From Colletes latitarsis (taxonomy: Eukaryota; Arthropoda; Insecta; Hymenoptera; Colletidae): DNA of 64,000 bases. Made by a program: the position numbers and the translations under genes. Location of the stretch: positions 45,208,001 through 45,272,000 of the forward strand of contig NW_027488365.1 in the NCBI RefSeq assembly GCF_051014445.1. Direction: 5' to 3'. Below are positions 49,726 to 61,730 of the stretch, piece by piece; the first letter of the stretch is position 1; each line of letters opens with the position of its first letter. Below the pieces are notes generated by a model. That model was not told the DNA's origin. It saw only the letters and a list, made by a program, of their open reading frames with translations, and did not search any database.

Positions 49726-50610
49726 GGTTATGCCCGCATCTGGCTCATGATTTTGCCTTCTTCGCATACTTGTTGGCCAGATCCTGGGTTTTTTTCGTGT
49801 TTGAATCACGTAGTAATGTGGTAACACACTGAAGCAGTCAATTAAACCTGGTTTCGATCAATATTTTAGAGGATAACACCGGTTAGGTCTGGGTTAGTTC
49901 TGGGTTATGCCCGCATCTGGCTCATGATTTTGCCTTCTTCGCATACTTGTTGGCCAGATCTTGGGTTTTTTTCGTGTTTGAATCACGTAGTAATGTGGTA
50001 ACCCACTGTAGCAGTCGATTAAACCTGGTTTCGATCAATATTTCAGAGGATAACAACGGTTAGGTCTGGGTTAGGTCTGGGTTATGCCCGCATCTGGCTC
50101 ATGATTTCGCCTTTTTCGCAAACTTGTTGGCCAGATCCTGGGTATTTTCCGTGTTTGAAACACGTAGTAATGTGGTTACACACTGAAGCAGTCAATTAAA
50201 CCTGGTTTCGATCAATATTTCAGAGTATAACACCGGTTAGGTCTGGGTTAGGTCTGGGATATTCGCGCATCTGGCTTATACTTTCGCCTTTTTCGCAAAC
50301 TTGTTGGCCAGATCCTGGGTATTTTCCGTGTTTGAAACACGTAGTAATGTGGTAACACACTGAAGCAGTCAATAATACCTGGTTTCGATCAATATTTTAG
50401 AGGATAACACCGGTTAGGTCTGGGTTAGGTCCGGGATATGCCCGCATCTGGCTCATGATTTTGCCTTCTTCGCATACTTGTTGGCCAGATCCTGGGTTTT
50501 TTTCGTGTTTGAATCACGTAGTAATTTGGTAACACACTGAAGCTGTCAATTAAACCTGGTTTCGATCAATATTTTAGAGGATAACACCGGTTAGGTCTGG
50601 GTTAGGTCTG
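49726..50610 (+). repeat. 885-bp duplication, copy 2 (5 monomers)
   Basis: Second copy of the 5-monomer unit, with private changes such as AACCCACTGTAGCAGTCGAT near 50000. It ends near 50600, where a GGCGTATTC B-type monomer appears instead of type A. Confidence 0.9.
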
Positions 50611-51659
50611 GGATATGCGCGCATCTGGCGTATTCTTTCGCCTTTTTCGCAAAATTGTTGGCCAGATCCTGGGTTTTTTCCGTGTTTGAAACACGTAGTA
50701 ATGTGGTAACACACTGAAGTAGTCAATAATACCTGGTTTCGATCAATATTTTAGAGAATAACACCGGTTAGGTCTGGGTTAGGTCCGGGATATGCCCGCA
50801 TCTGGCTCATGATTTTGCCTTCTTCGCATACTTGTTGGCCAGATCCTGGGTTTTTTTCGTGTTTGAATCACGTAGTAATTTGGTAACACACTGAAGCTGT
50901 CAATTAAACCTGGTTTCGATCAATATTTTAGAGGATAACACCGGTTAGGTCTGGGTTAGGTCTGGGTTATGCCCGCATCTGGCTCATGATTTTGCCTTTT
51001 TCGCATACTTGTTGGCCAGATCCTGGGTTTTTTTCGTGTTTGAATCACGTAGTAATGTGGTAACACACTGAAGCTGTCAATTAAACCTGGTTTCGATCAA
51101 TATTTTAGAGGATAACACCGGTTAGGTCTGGGTTAGGTCTGGGTTATGCCCGCATCTGGCTCATGATTTTGCCTTCTTCGCATACTTGTTGGCCAGATCC
51201 TGGGTTTTTTTCGTGTTTGAATCACGTAGTAATGTGGTACACACTGAAGCTGTCAATTAAACCTGGTTTCGATCAATATTTTAGAGGATAACACCGGTTA
51301 GGTCTGGGTTAGGTCTGGGTTATGCCCGCATCTGGCTCATGATTTTGCCATCTTCGCATACTTGTTGGCCAGATCCTGGGTTTTTTTCGTGTTTGGATCA
51401 CGTAGTATCGTGGTGACACACTGAAGCAGTCAATTAAACCTGGTTTCGATCAATATTTCAGAGGATAACACCGGTTAGATCTGGGTTAGGTCTGGGTTAT
51501 GCCCGCATCTGGCTCATGATTTTGCCTTCTTCGCATACTTGTTGGCCAGATCCTGGGTTTTTTTCGTGTTTGAATCACGTAGGAATGTGGTAATACACTG
51601 AAGCAGTCAATTAAACCTGGTTTCGATCAATACTTTAGAGGATAACACCGGTTAGGTCT

Positions 51660-54600
51660 GGGTTAGGTCTGGGATATGCGCGCATCTGGCGTATACTTTC
51701 GCCTTTTTCGCAAAATTGTTGGCCAGATCCTGGGGTTTTTCCGTGTTTGAATCACGTAGTAATGTTGTACCACACTGAGGCAGTCAATTAAACCTGGATT
51801 CGGACAGTATTTTAGAGGATAACACCGGTTAGGTCTGGGTTAGGTCTGGGATATGCGCGCATCTGGCTTATGCTTTCGCCTTTTTCGCAAACTTGTTGGC
51901 CAGATCCTGGGTTTTTTCCGTGTTTGAATCACGTAGTAATGTTGTACCACACTGAGGCAGTCAATTAAACCTGGATTCGGACAGTATTTTAGAGGATAAC
52001 ACCGGTTAGGTCTGGGTTAGGTCTGGGTTATGCCCGCATCTGGCTCATGATTTGCCTTCTTCGCATACTTGTTGGCCAGATCCTGGGTTTTTTCCGTGTT
52101 TGAATCACGTAGTAATGTGGTAATACACTGAAGCAGTCAACTAAACCTGGTTTCGATCAATATTTTAGAGGATAACACCGGTTAGGTCTGGGTTAGGTCT
52201 GGGATATGCGCGCATCTGGCGTATACTTTCGCCTTTTTCGCAAAATTGTTGGCCAGATCCTGGGTTTTTTCCGTATTTGAATCACGTAGTAATGTTGTAC
52301 CACACTGAGGCAGTCAATTAAACCTGGATTCGGACAGTATTTTAGAGGATAACACCGGTTAGGTCTGGGTTAGGTCTGGGTTATGCCCGCATCTGGCTCA
52401 TGATTTTGCCTTCTTCGCATACTTGTTGGCCAGATCCTGGGTTTTTTTCGTGCTTCAATCACGTAGTAATGTGGTAACACACTGAAGCAGTCAATTAAAC
52501 CTGGTTTCGATCAATATTTTAGAGGATAACACCGGTTAGGTCTGGGTTAGGTCCGGGTTATGCCCGCATCTGGCTCATGATTTTGCCTTCTTCGCATACT
52601 TGTTGGCCAGATCCTGGGTTTTTTTCGTGTTTGAATCACGCAGTAATGTGGTAACTCACTGAAGCTGTCAATTGAACCTGGTTTCGATCAATATTTTAGA
52701 GGATAACACCGGTTAGGTCTGGGTTAGGTCTGGGATATGCGCGCATCTGGCTTATACTTTCACCTTCTTCGCAAACTTGTTGGCCAGATCCTGGGTCTTT
52801 TCCGTGTTTGATCACGTAGTAATGTGGTAACACACTGAAGCAGTCAATAAAACCTGGTTTCGATCAATATTTTAGAGGATAACACCGGTTAGGTCTGGGT
52901 TAGGTCTGGGATTTGCGCGCATCTGGCTTATACTTTCGTCTTTTTCGCAAACTTGTTGGCCATATCCTGGGTATTTTCCGTGTTTGAATCCCGTAGTAAT
53001 GTGGTAACACACTGAAGCAGTCAATTAAACCTGGTTTCGATCAATATTTCAGAGGATAACACCGGTTAGGTCTGGGTTAGGTCTGGGTTATGCCCGCATC
53101 TGGCTCATGATTTTGCCTTCTTCGCATACTTGTTGGCCAGATCCTGGGTTTTTTTCGTGTTTGAATCACGTAGTAACGTGGTAATACACTGAAGCAGTCA
53201 ATTAAACCTTGTTTCGATCAATATTTTAGAGGATAACACCGGTTAGGTCTGGGTTAGGTCTGGGTTATGCCCGCATCTGGCTCATGATTTTGCCTTCTTC
53301 GCATACTTGTTGGGCAGATCCTGGGTTTTTTTCGTGTTTGAATCACGTAGTAATGTGGTAACACACTGAAGCTGTCAATTAAACCTGGTTTCGATCAATA
53401 TTGTAGAGGATAACACCGGTTAGGTCTGGGTTAGGTCTGGGATATGCGCGCATCTGGCTTATGCTTTCGCCTTTTTCGCAAACTTGTTGGCCAGATCCTG
53501 GGTTTTTTCCGTGTTTGAATCACGTAGTAATGTTGTACCACACTGAGGCAGTCAATTAAACCTGGATTCGGACAGTATTTTAGAGGATAACACCGGTTAG
53601 GTCTGGGTTAGGTCTGGGTTATGCCCGCATCTGGCTCATGATTTGCCTTCTTCGCATACTTGTTGGCCAGATCCTGGGTTTTTTTCGTGTTTGAATCACG
53701 TAGTAATGTGGTAATACACTGAAGCAGTCAATTAAACCTGGTTTCGATCAATATTTTAGAGGATAACACCGGTTAGGTCTGGGTTAGGTCTGGGATATGC
53801 GCGCATCTGGCGTATACTTTCGCCTTTTTCGCAAAATTGTTGGCCAGATCCTGGGTTTTTTCCGTGTTTGAATCACGTAGTAATGTTGTACCACACTGAG
53901 GCAGTCAATTAAACCTGGATTCGGACAGTATTTTAGAGGATAACACCGGTTAGGTCTGGGTTAGGTCTGGGTTATGCCCGCATCTGGCTCATGATTTTGC
54001 CTTCTTCGCATACTTGTTGGCCAGATCCTGGGTTTTTTTCGTGCTTCAATCACGTAGTAATGTGGTAACACACTGAAGCAGTCAATTAAACCTGGTTTCG
54101 ATCAATATTTTAGAGGATAACACCGGTTAGGTCTGGGTTAGGTCTGGGATATGCGCGCATCTGGCGTATACTTTCGCCTTTTTCGCAAAATTGTTGGCCA
54201 GATCCTGGGTTTTTTCCGTGTTTGAATCACGTAGTAATGTTGTACCACACTGAGGCAGTCAATTAAACCTGGATTCGGACAGTATTTTAGAGGATAACAC
54301 CGGTTAGGTCTGGGTTAGGTCTGGGATATGCGCGCATCTGGCTTATGCTTTCGGCTTTTTCGCAAACTTGTTGGCCAGATCCTGGGTTTTTTCCGTGTTT
54401 GGATCACGTAGTATCGTGGTGACACACTGAAGCAGTCAATTAAACCTGGTTTCGATCAATATTTCAGAGGATAACACCGGTTAGATCTGGGTTAGGTCTG
54501 GGTTATGCCCGCATCTGGCTCATGATTTTGCCTTCTTCGCATACTTGTTGGCCAGATCCTGGGTTTTTTTCGCGTTTGAATCACGTAGTAATGTGGTAAT

Positions 54601-55019
54601 ACACTGAAGCAGTCAATTAAACCTGGTTTCGATCAATATTTTAGAGGATAACACCGGTTAGGTCTGGGTTAGGTCTGGGATATGCGCGCATCTGGCGTAT
54701 ACTTTCGCCTTTTTCGCAAAATTGTTGGCTAGATCCTGGGTTTTTTCCGTGTTTGAATCACGTAGTAATGTTGTACCACACTGAGGCAGTCAATTAAACC
54801 TGGATTCGGACAGTATTTTAGAGGATAACACCGGTTAGGTCTGGGTTAGGTCTGGGTTATGCCCGCATCTGGCTCATGATTTTGCCTTCTTCGCATACTT
54901 GTTGACCAGATCCTGGGTTTTTTTCGTGCTTCAATCACGTAGTAATGTGGTAACACACTGAAGCAGTCAATTAAACCTGGTTTCGATCAATATTTTAGAG
55001 GATAACACCGGTTAGGTCT
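51660..55019 (+). repeat. 3360-bp higher-order segment, copy 1 (19 monomers)
   Basis: CAGTCAACTAAACC (52134) and GTGCTTCAATC (52450) recur 3360 bp later. From CACGCAGTAATGTGG (52638) the offset is 3537 because the second copy has one extra monomer near 55.9 kb. The segment is rich in the GGCGTATAC/CGCAAAATTG B subtype. Part of the region 53.4-54.4 kb is itself built from the same monomers at shorter spacing. Confidence 0.85.
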
Positions 55020-56860
55020 GGGTTAGGTCTGGGATATGCGCGCATCTGGCGTATACTTTCGCCTTTTTCGCAAAATTGTTGGCCAGATCCTGGGTTTTTT
55101 CCGTGTTTGAATCACGTAGTAATGTTGTACCACACTGAGGCAGTCAATTAAACCTGGATTCGGACAGTATTTTAGAGGATAACACCGGTTAGGTCTGGGT
55201 TAGGTCTGTGATATGCGCGCATCTGGCTTATGCTTTCGCCTTTTTCGCAAACTTGTTGGCCAGATCCTGGGTTTTTTCCGTGTTTGAATCACGTAGTAAT
55301 GTTGTACCACACTGAGGCAGTCAATTAAACCTGGATTCGGACAGTATTTTAGAGGATAACACCGGTTAGGTCTGGGTTAGGTCTGGGTTATGCCCGCATC
55401 TGGCTCATGATTTGCCTTCTTCGCATACTTGTTGGCCAGATCCTGGGTTTTTTTCGTGTTTGAATCACGTAGTAATGTGGTAATACACTGAAGCAGTCAA
55501 CTAAACCTGGTTTCGATCAATATTTTAGAGGATAACACCGGTTAGGTCTGGGTTAGGTCTGGGATATGCGCGCATCTGGCGTATACTTTCGCCTTTTTCG
55601 CAAAATTGTTGGCCAGATCCTGGGTTTTTTCCGTGTTTGAATCACGTAGTAATGTTGTACCACACTGAGGCAGTCAATTAAACCTGGATTCGGACAGTAT
55701 TTTAGAGGATAACACCGGTTAGGTCTGGGTTAGGTCTGGGTTATGCCCGCATCTGGCTCATGATTTTGCCTTCTTCGCATACTTGTTGGCCAGATCCTGG
55801 GTTTTTTTCGTGCTTCAATCACGTAGTAATGTGGTAACACACTGAAGCAGTCAATTAAACCTGGTTTCGATCAATATTTTAGAGGATAACACCGGTTAGG
55901 TCTGGGTTAGGTCTGGGTTATGCCCGCATCTGGCTCATGATTTTTCCTTCTTCGCATACTCGTTGGCCAGATCTTGGGTTTTTTTCGTGTTTGAATCACG
56001 TAGTAATGTGGTAACACACTGAAGCAGTCAATTAAACCTGGTTTCGATCAATGTTTTAGAGGATAACACCGGTTAGGTCTGGGTTAGGTCCGGGTTATGC
56101 CCGCATCTGGCTCATGATTTTGCCTTCTTCGCATACTTGTTGGCCAGATCCTGGGTTTTTTTCGTGTTTGAATCACGCAGTAATGTGGTAACTCACTGAA
56201 GCTGTCAATTAAACCTGGTTTCGATCAATATTTTAGAGGATAACACCGGTTAGGTCTGGGTTAGGTCTGGGATATGCGCGCATCTGGCTTATACTTTCAC
56301 CTTCTTCGCAAACTTGTTGGCCAGATCCTGGGTCTTTTCCGTGTTTGATCAGGTAGTAATGTGGTAACACACTGAAGCAGTCAACAAAACCTGGTTTCGA
56401 TCAATATTTTAGAGGATAACACCGGTTAGGTCTGGGTTAGGTCTGGGATTTGCGCGCATCTGGCTTATACTTTCGTCTTTTTCGCAAACTTGTTGGCCAT
56501 ATCCTGGGTATTTTCCGTGTTTGAATCCCGTAGTAATGTGGTAACACACTGAAGCAGTCAATTAAACCTGGTTTCGATCAATATTTCAGAGGATAACACC
56601 GGTTAGGTCTGGGTTAGGTCTGGGTTATGCCCGCATCTGGCTCATGATTTTGCCTTCTTCGCATACTTGTTGGCCAGATCCTGGTTTTTTTTCGTGTTTG
56701 AATCACGTAGTAACGTGGTAATACACTGAAGCAGTCAATTAAACCTTGTTTCGATCAATATTTTAGAGGATAACACCGGTTAGGTCTGGGTTAGGTCTGG
56801 GTTATGCCCGCATCTGGCTCATGATTTTGCCTTCTTCGCATACTTGTTGGGCAGATCCTG
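55020..56860 (+). repeat. 3360-bp higher-order segment, copy 2 (partial)
   Basis: Follows the order of 51.66-53.36 kb. The extra monomer has GATTTTTCCTTCTTCG and ATACTCGTTGGCC near 55942-55966. The correspondence stops at the chimeric monomer of 56771. Confidence 0.84.
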
Positions 56861-58450
56861 GGTTTTTTCCGTGTTTGAATCACGTAGTAATGTTGTACCA
56901 CACTGAGGCAGTCAATTAAACCTGGATTCGGACAGTATTTTAGAGGATAACACCGGTTAGGTCTGGGTTAGGTCTGGGTTATGCCCGCATCTGGCTCATG
57001 ATTTTGCCTTCTTCGCATACTTGTTGGCCAGATCCTGGGTTTTTTTCGTGTTTGAATCACGTAGTAATGTGGTAATACACTGAAGCAGTCAATTAAACCT
57101 GGTTTCGATCAATATTTTAGAGGATAACACCGGTTAGGTCTGGGTTAGGTCTGGGATATGCGCGCATCTGGCGTATACTTTCGCCTTTTTCGCAAAATTG
57201 TTGGCCAGATCCTGGGTTTTTTCCGTGTTTGAATCACGTAGTAATGTTGTACCAGACTGAGGCAGTCAATTAAACCTGGATTCGGACAGTATTTTAGAGG
57301 ATAACACCGGTTAGGTCTGGGTTAGGTCTGGGTTATGCCCGCATCTGGCTCATGATTTTGCCTTCTTCGCATAGTTGTTGGCCAGATCCTGGGTTTTTTT
57401 CGTGTTTGAATCACGTAGTAATGTGGTAACACACTGAAGCTGTCAATTAAACCTGGTTTCGATCAATATTTTAGAGGATAACACCGGTTAGGTCTGGGTT
57501 AGGTCTGGGTTATGCCCGCATCTGGCTCATGATTTTGCCTTCTTCGCATACTTGTTGGCCAGATCTTGGGTTTCTTTCGTGTTTGAATCACGTAGTAATG
57601 TGGTAACACACTGAAGCAGTCAATTAAACCTGGTTTCGATCAATATTTTAGAGGATAACACCGGTTAGGTCTGGGTTAGGTCCGGGTTATGCCCGCATCT
57701 GGCTCATGATTTTGCCTTCTTCGCATACTTGTTGGCCAGATCCTGGGTTTTTTTCGTGTTTGAATCACGCAGTAATGTGGTAACTCACTGAAGCTGTCAA
57801 TTAAACCTGGTTTCGATCAATATTTTAGAGGATAAAACCGGTTAGGTCTGGGTTAGGTCTGGGATATGCGCGCATCTGGCTTATACTTTCACCTTCTTCG
57901 CAAACTTGTTGGCCAGATCCTGGGTCTTTTCCGTGTTTGATCACGTAGTAATGTGGTAACACACTGAAGCAGTCAATAAAACCTGGTTTCGATCAATATT
58001 TTAGAGGATAACACCGGTTAGGTCTGGGTTAGGTCTGGGATTTGCGCGCATCTGGCTTATGCTTTCGTCTTTTTCGCAAACTTGTTGGCCATATCCTGGG
58101 TATTTTCCGTGTTTGAATCCCGTAGTAATGTGGTAACACACTGAAGCAGTCAATTAAACCTGGTTTCGATCAATATTTCAGAGGATAACACCGGTTAGGT
58201 CTGGGTTAGGTCTGGGTTATGCCCGCATCTGGCTCATGATTTTGCCTTCTTCGCATACTTGTTGGCCAGATCCTGGGTTTTTTTCGTGTTTGAATCACGT
58301 AGTAACGTGGTAATACACTGAAGCAGTCAATTAAACCTTGTTTCGATCAATATTTTAGAGGATAACACCGCTTAGGTCTGGGTTAGGTCTGGGTTATGCC
58401 CGCATCTGGCTCATGATTTTGCCTTCTTCGCATACTTGTTGGGCAGATCC
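55930..58450 (+). repeat. 1592-bp period (9 monomers), overlapping pair
   Basis: The 55.93-56.86 kb part recurs at 57.52-58.45 kb at offset 1592: CACGCAGTAATGTGGTAACT at 56175 and 57767, CTTTTCCGTGTTTGATC near 56333 and 57926, CCTTGTTTCG near 56744 and 58336. Small differences include TTTCTTTCG near 57572 and AAAACCGG near 57833. Confidence 0.85.
56771..56947 (+). repeat. Chimeric A/B monomer
   Basis: The left part is type A with TTGGGCAGATCC; after the core the sequence becomes type B (six T, CCGTG, GTTGTACCACACTGAGG, GGATTCGGACAG). It marks the point where the 3360/3537-bp and 1592-bp relationships break, and so is a likely recombination joint. Confidence 0.86.
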
Positions 58451-61400
58451 TGGGTTTTTTTCGTGTTTGAATCACGTAGTAATGTGGTAACACACTGAAG
58501 CTGTCAATTAAACCTGGTTTCGATCAATATTTTAGAGGATAACACCGGTTAGGTCTGGGTTAGGTCTGGGTTATGCCCGCATCTGGCTCATGATTTTGCC
58601 TTCATCGCATACTTGTTGGCCAGATCCTGGGTTTTTTCCGTGTTTGAATCACGTAGTAATGTGGGAACACACTGAAGCAGTCTTTTAAACCTGGTTTCGA
58701 TCAATGTTTCAGAGGATAACACCGGTTAGGTCTGGGTTAGGTCTGGGATATGCGCGCATCTGGCTCATGATTTTGCCTTCTTCGCATAGTTGCTGGCCAG
58801 ATCCTGGGATTTTTTCGTGTTTGAATCACGTAGTAATGTGGTAACACACTGAAGCTGTCAATTAAACCTGGTTTCGATCAATATTTTAGAGGATAACACC
58901 GGTTAGGTCTGGGTTAGGTCTGGGTTATGCCCGCATCTGGCTCATGATTTTGCCTTCTTCGCATACTTGTTGGCCAGATCCTGGGCTTTTTTCGTGTTTG
59001 AATCACGTAGTAATGTGGTAACACACTGAAGCTGTCAATTAAACCTGGTTTCGATCAATATTTCAGAGGATAACACCGGTTAGGTCTGGGTTAGGTCTGG
59101 GTTATGCCCGCATCTGGCTCAAGATTTTGCCTTCTTCGCATACTTGTTGGCCAGATCCTGGGTTTTTTTCGGGTTTGAATCACGTAGTAATGTGGTACCA
59201 CACAGAAACAGTCCATTAAACCTGGATTCGGACAGTATTTTGGAAGATAACACCGGTTAGGTCTGGGTTAGGTCTGGGTTATGCCCGCATCTGGCTCATG
59301 ATTTTGCCTTCTTCGCATACTTGTTGGCCAGATCTTGGGTTTTTTTCGTGTTTGAATCACGTAGTAATGTGGTAACACACTGAAGCAGTCAATTAAACCT
59401 GGTTTCGATCAATATTTCAGAGGATAACAACGGTTAGGTCTGGGTTAGGTCTGGGTTATGCCCGCATCTGGCTCATGATTTCGCCTTTTTCGCAAACTTG
59501 TTGGCCAGATCCTGGGTATTTTCCGTGTTTGAAACACGTAGTAATGTGGTTACACACTGAAGCAGTCAATTAAACCTGGTTTCGATCAATATTTCAGAGT
59601 ATAACACCGGTTAGGTCTGGTTTAGGTCTGGGATATGCGCGCATCTGGCTTATACTTTCGCCTTTTTCGCAAACTTGTTGGCCAGATCCTGGGTATTTTC
59701 CGTGTTTGAAACACGTAGTAATGTGGTAACACACTGAAGCAGTCAATAATACCTGGTTTCGATCAATATTTTAGAGGATAACACCGGTTAGGTCTGGGTT
59801 AGGTCTGGGTTATGCCCGCATCTGGCTCATGATTTTGCCTTCTTCGCATACTTGTTGGGCAGATCCTGGGTTTTTTTCGTGTTTGAATCACGTAGTAATG
59901 TGGTAACACGCTGAAGCTGTCAATTAAACCTGGTTTCGATCAATATTTTAGAGGATAACACCGGTTAGGTCTGGGTTAGGTCTGGGTTATGCCCGCATCT
60001 GGCTCATGATTTTGCCTTCTTCGCATACTTGTTGGGCAGATCCTGGGTTTTTTTCGTGTTTGAATCACGTAGTAATGTGGTAACACACTGAAGCTGTCAA
60101 TTAAACCTGGTTTCGATCAATATTTTAGAGGATAACACCGGTTAGGTCTGGGTTAGGTCTGGGTTATGCCCGCATCTGGCTCATGATTTTGCCTTCATCG
60201 TATACTTGTTGGCCAGATCCTGGGTTTTTTCCGTGTTTGAATCACGTAGTAATGTGGGAACACACTGAAGCAGTCTTTTAAACCTGGTTTCGATCAATGT
60301 TTCAGAGGATAACACCGGTTAGGTCTGGGTTAGGTCTGGGATATGCGCGCATCTGGCTCATGATTTTGCCTTCTTCGCATAGTTGTTGGCCAGATCCTGG
60401 GATTTTTTCGTTTTTGAATCACGTAGTAATGTGGTAACACACTGAAGCTGTCAATTAAACCTGGTTTCGATCAATATTTCAGAGGATAACACCGGTTAGG
60501 TCTGGGTTAGGTCTGGGTTATGCCCGCATCTGGCTCATGATTTTGCCTTCTTCGCATACTTGTTGGCCAGATCCTGGGTTTTTTTCGTGTTTGAATCACG
60601 TAGTAATGTGGTAACACACTGAAGCTGTCAATTAAACCTGGTTTCGATCTATATTTCAGAGGATAACACCGGTTAGGTCTGGGTTAGGTCTGGGTTATGC
60701 CCGCATTTGGCTCAAGATTTTGCCTTCTTCGCATACTTGTTGGCCAGATCCTGGGTTTTTTTCGGGTTTGAATCACGTAGTAATGTGGTACCACACAGAA
60801 ACAGTCCATTAAACCTGGATTCGGACAGTACTTTGGAGGATGACACCGGTTAGGTCTGGGTTAGGTCTGGGTTATGTCCGCACCTGGCTCATGATTTTGC
60901 CTTCTTCGCATACTTGTTGGCCAGATCCTGAGTTTTTTTCGTGTTTGAATCACGTAGTAATGTGGTAACACACTGAAGCAGTCAATTAAACCTGGTTTCG
61001 ATCAATATTTTAGAGGATAACACCGGTTAGGTCTGGGTTAGGTCTGGGTTATGCCCGCATCTGGCTCATGATTTTGCCTTCATCGCATACTTGTTGGCCA
61101 CATCCTGGGTTTTTTCCGTGTTTGAATCACGTAGTAAAGTGGTAACACACTGAAGCAGTCAATTAAACCTGGTTTCGATCAATATTTCAGAGGATAACAA
61201 CGGTTAGGTCTGGGTTAGGTCTGGGTTATGCCCGCATCTGGCTCATGATTTCGCCTTTTTCGCAAACTTGTTGGCCAGATCCTGGGTATTTTCCGTGTTT
61301 GAAACACGTAGTAATGTGGTTACACACTGAAGCAGTCAATTAAACCTGGTTTCGATCAATATTTCAGAGTATAACACCGGTTAGGTCTGGTTTAGGTCTG

Positions 61401-61730
61401 GGATATGCGCGCATCTGGCTTATACTTTCGCCTTTTTCGCAAACTTGTTGGCCAGATCCTGGGTATTTTCCGTGTTTGAAACACGTAGTAATGTGGTAAC
61501 ACACTGAAGCAGTCAATAATACCTGGTTTCGATCAATATTGTAGAGGATAACACCGGTTAGGTCTGGGTTAGGTCTGGGTTATGCCCGCATCTGGCTCAT
61601 GATTTTGCCATCTTCGCATACTTGTTGGGCAGATCCTGGGTTTTTTTCGTGTTTGAATCACGTAGTAATGTGGTAACACGCTGAAGCTGTCAATTAAACC
61701 TGGTTTCGATCAATATTGTAGAGGATAACA
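58390..61730 (+). repeat. 1593-bp period (9 monomers), second pair
   Basis: CAGTCTTTTAAACC (58679 and 60272) and CTCAAGATTTTGCC (59118 and 60711) repeat at 1593 bp. After about 60.86 kb an extra monomer moves the offset to 1770 (GAAACACGTAG at 59531 and 61301; TAACACGCTGAAG at 59904 and 61674). Confidence 0.86.
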
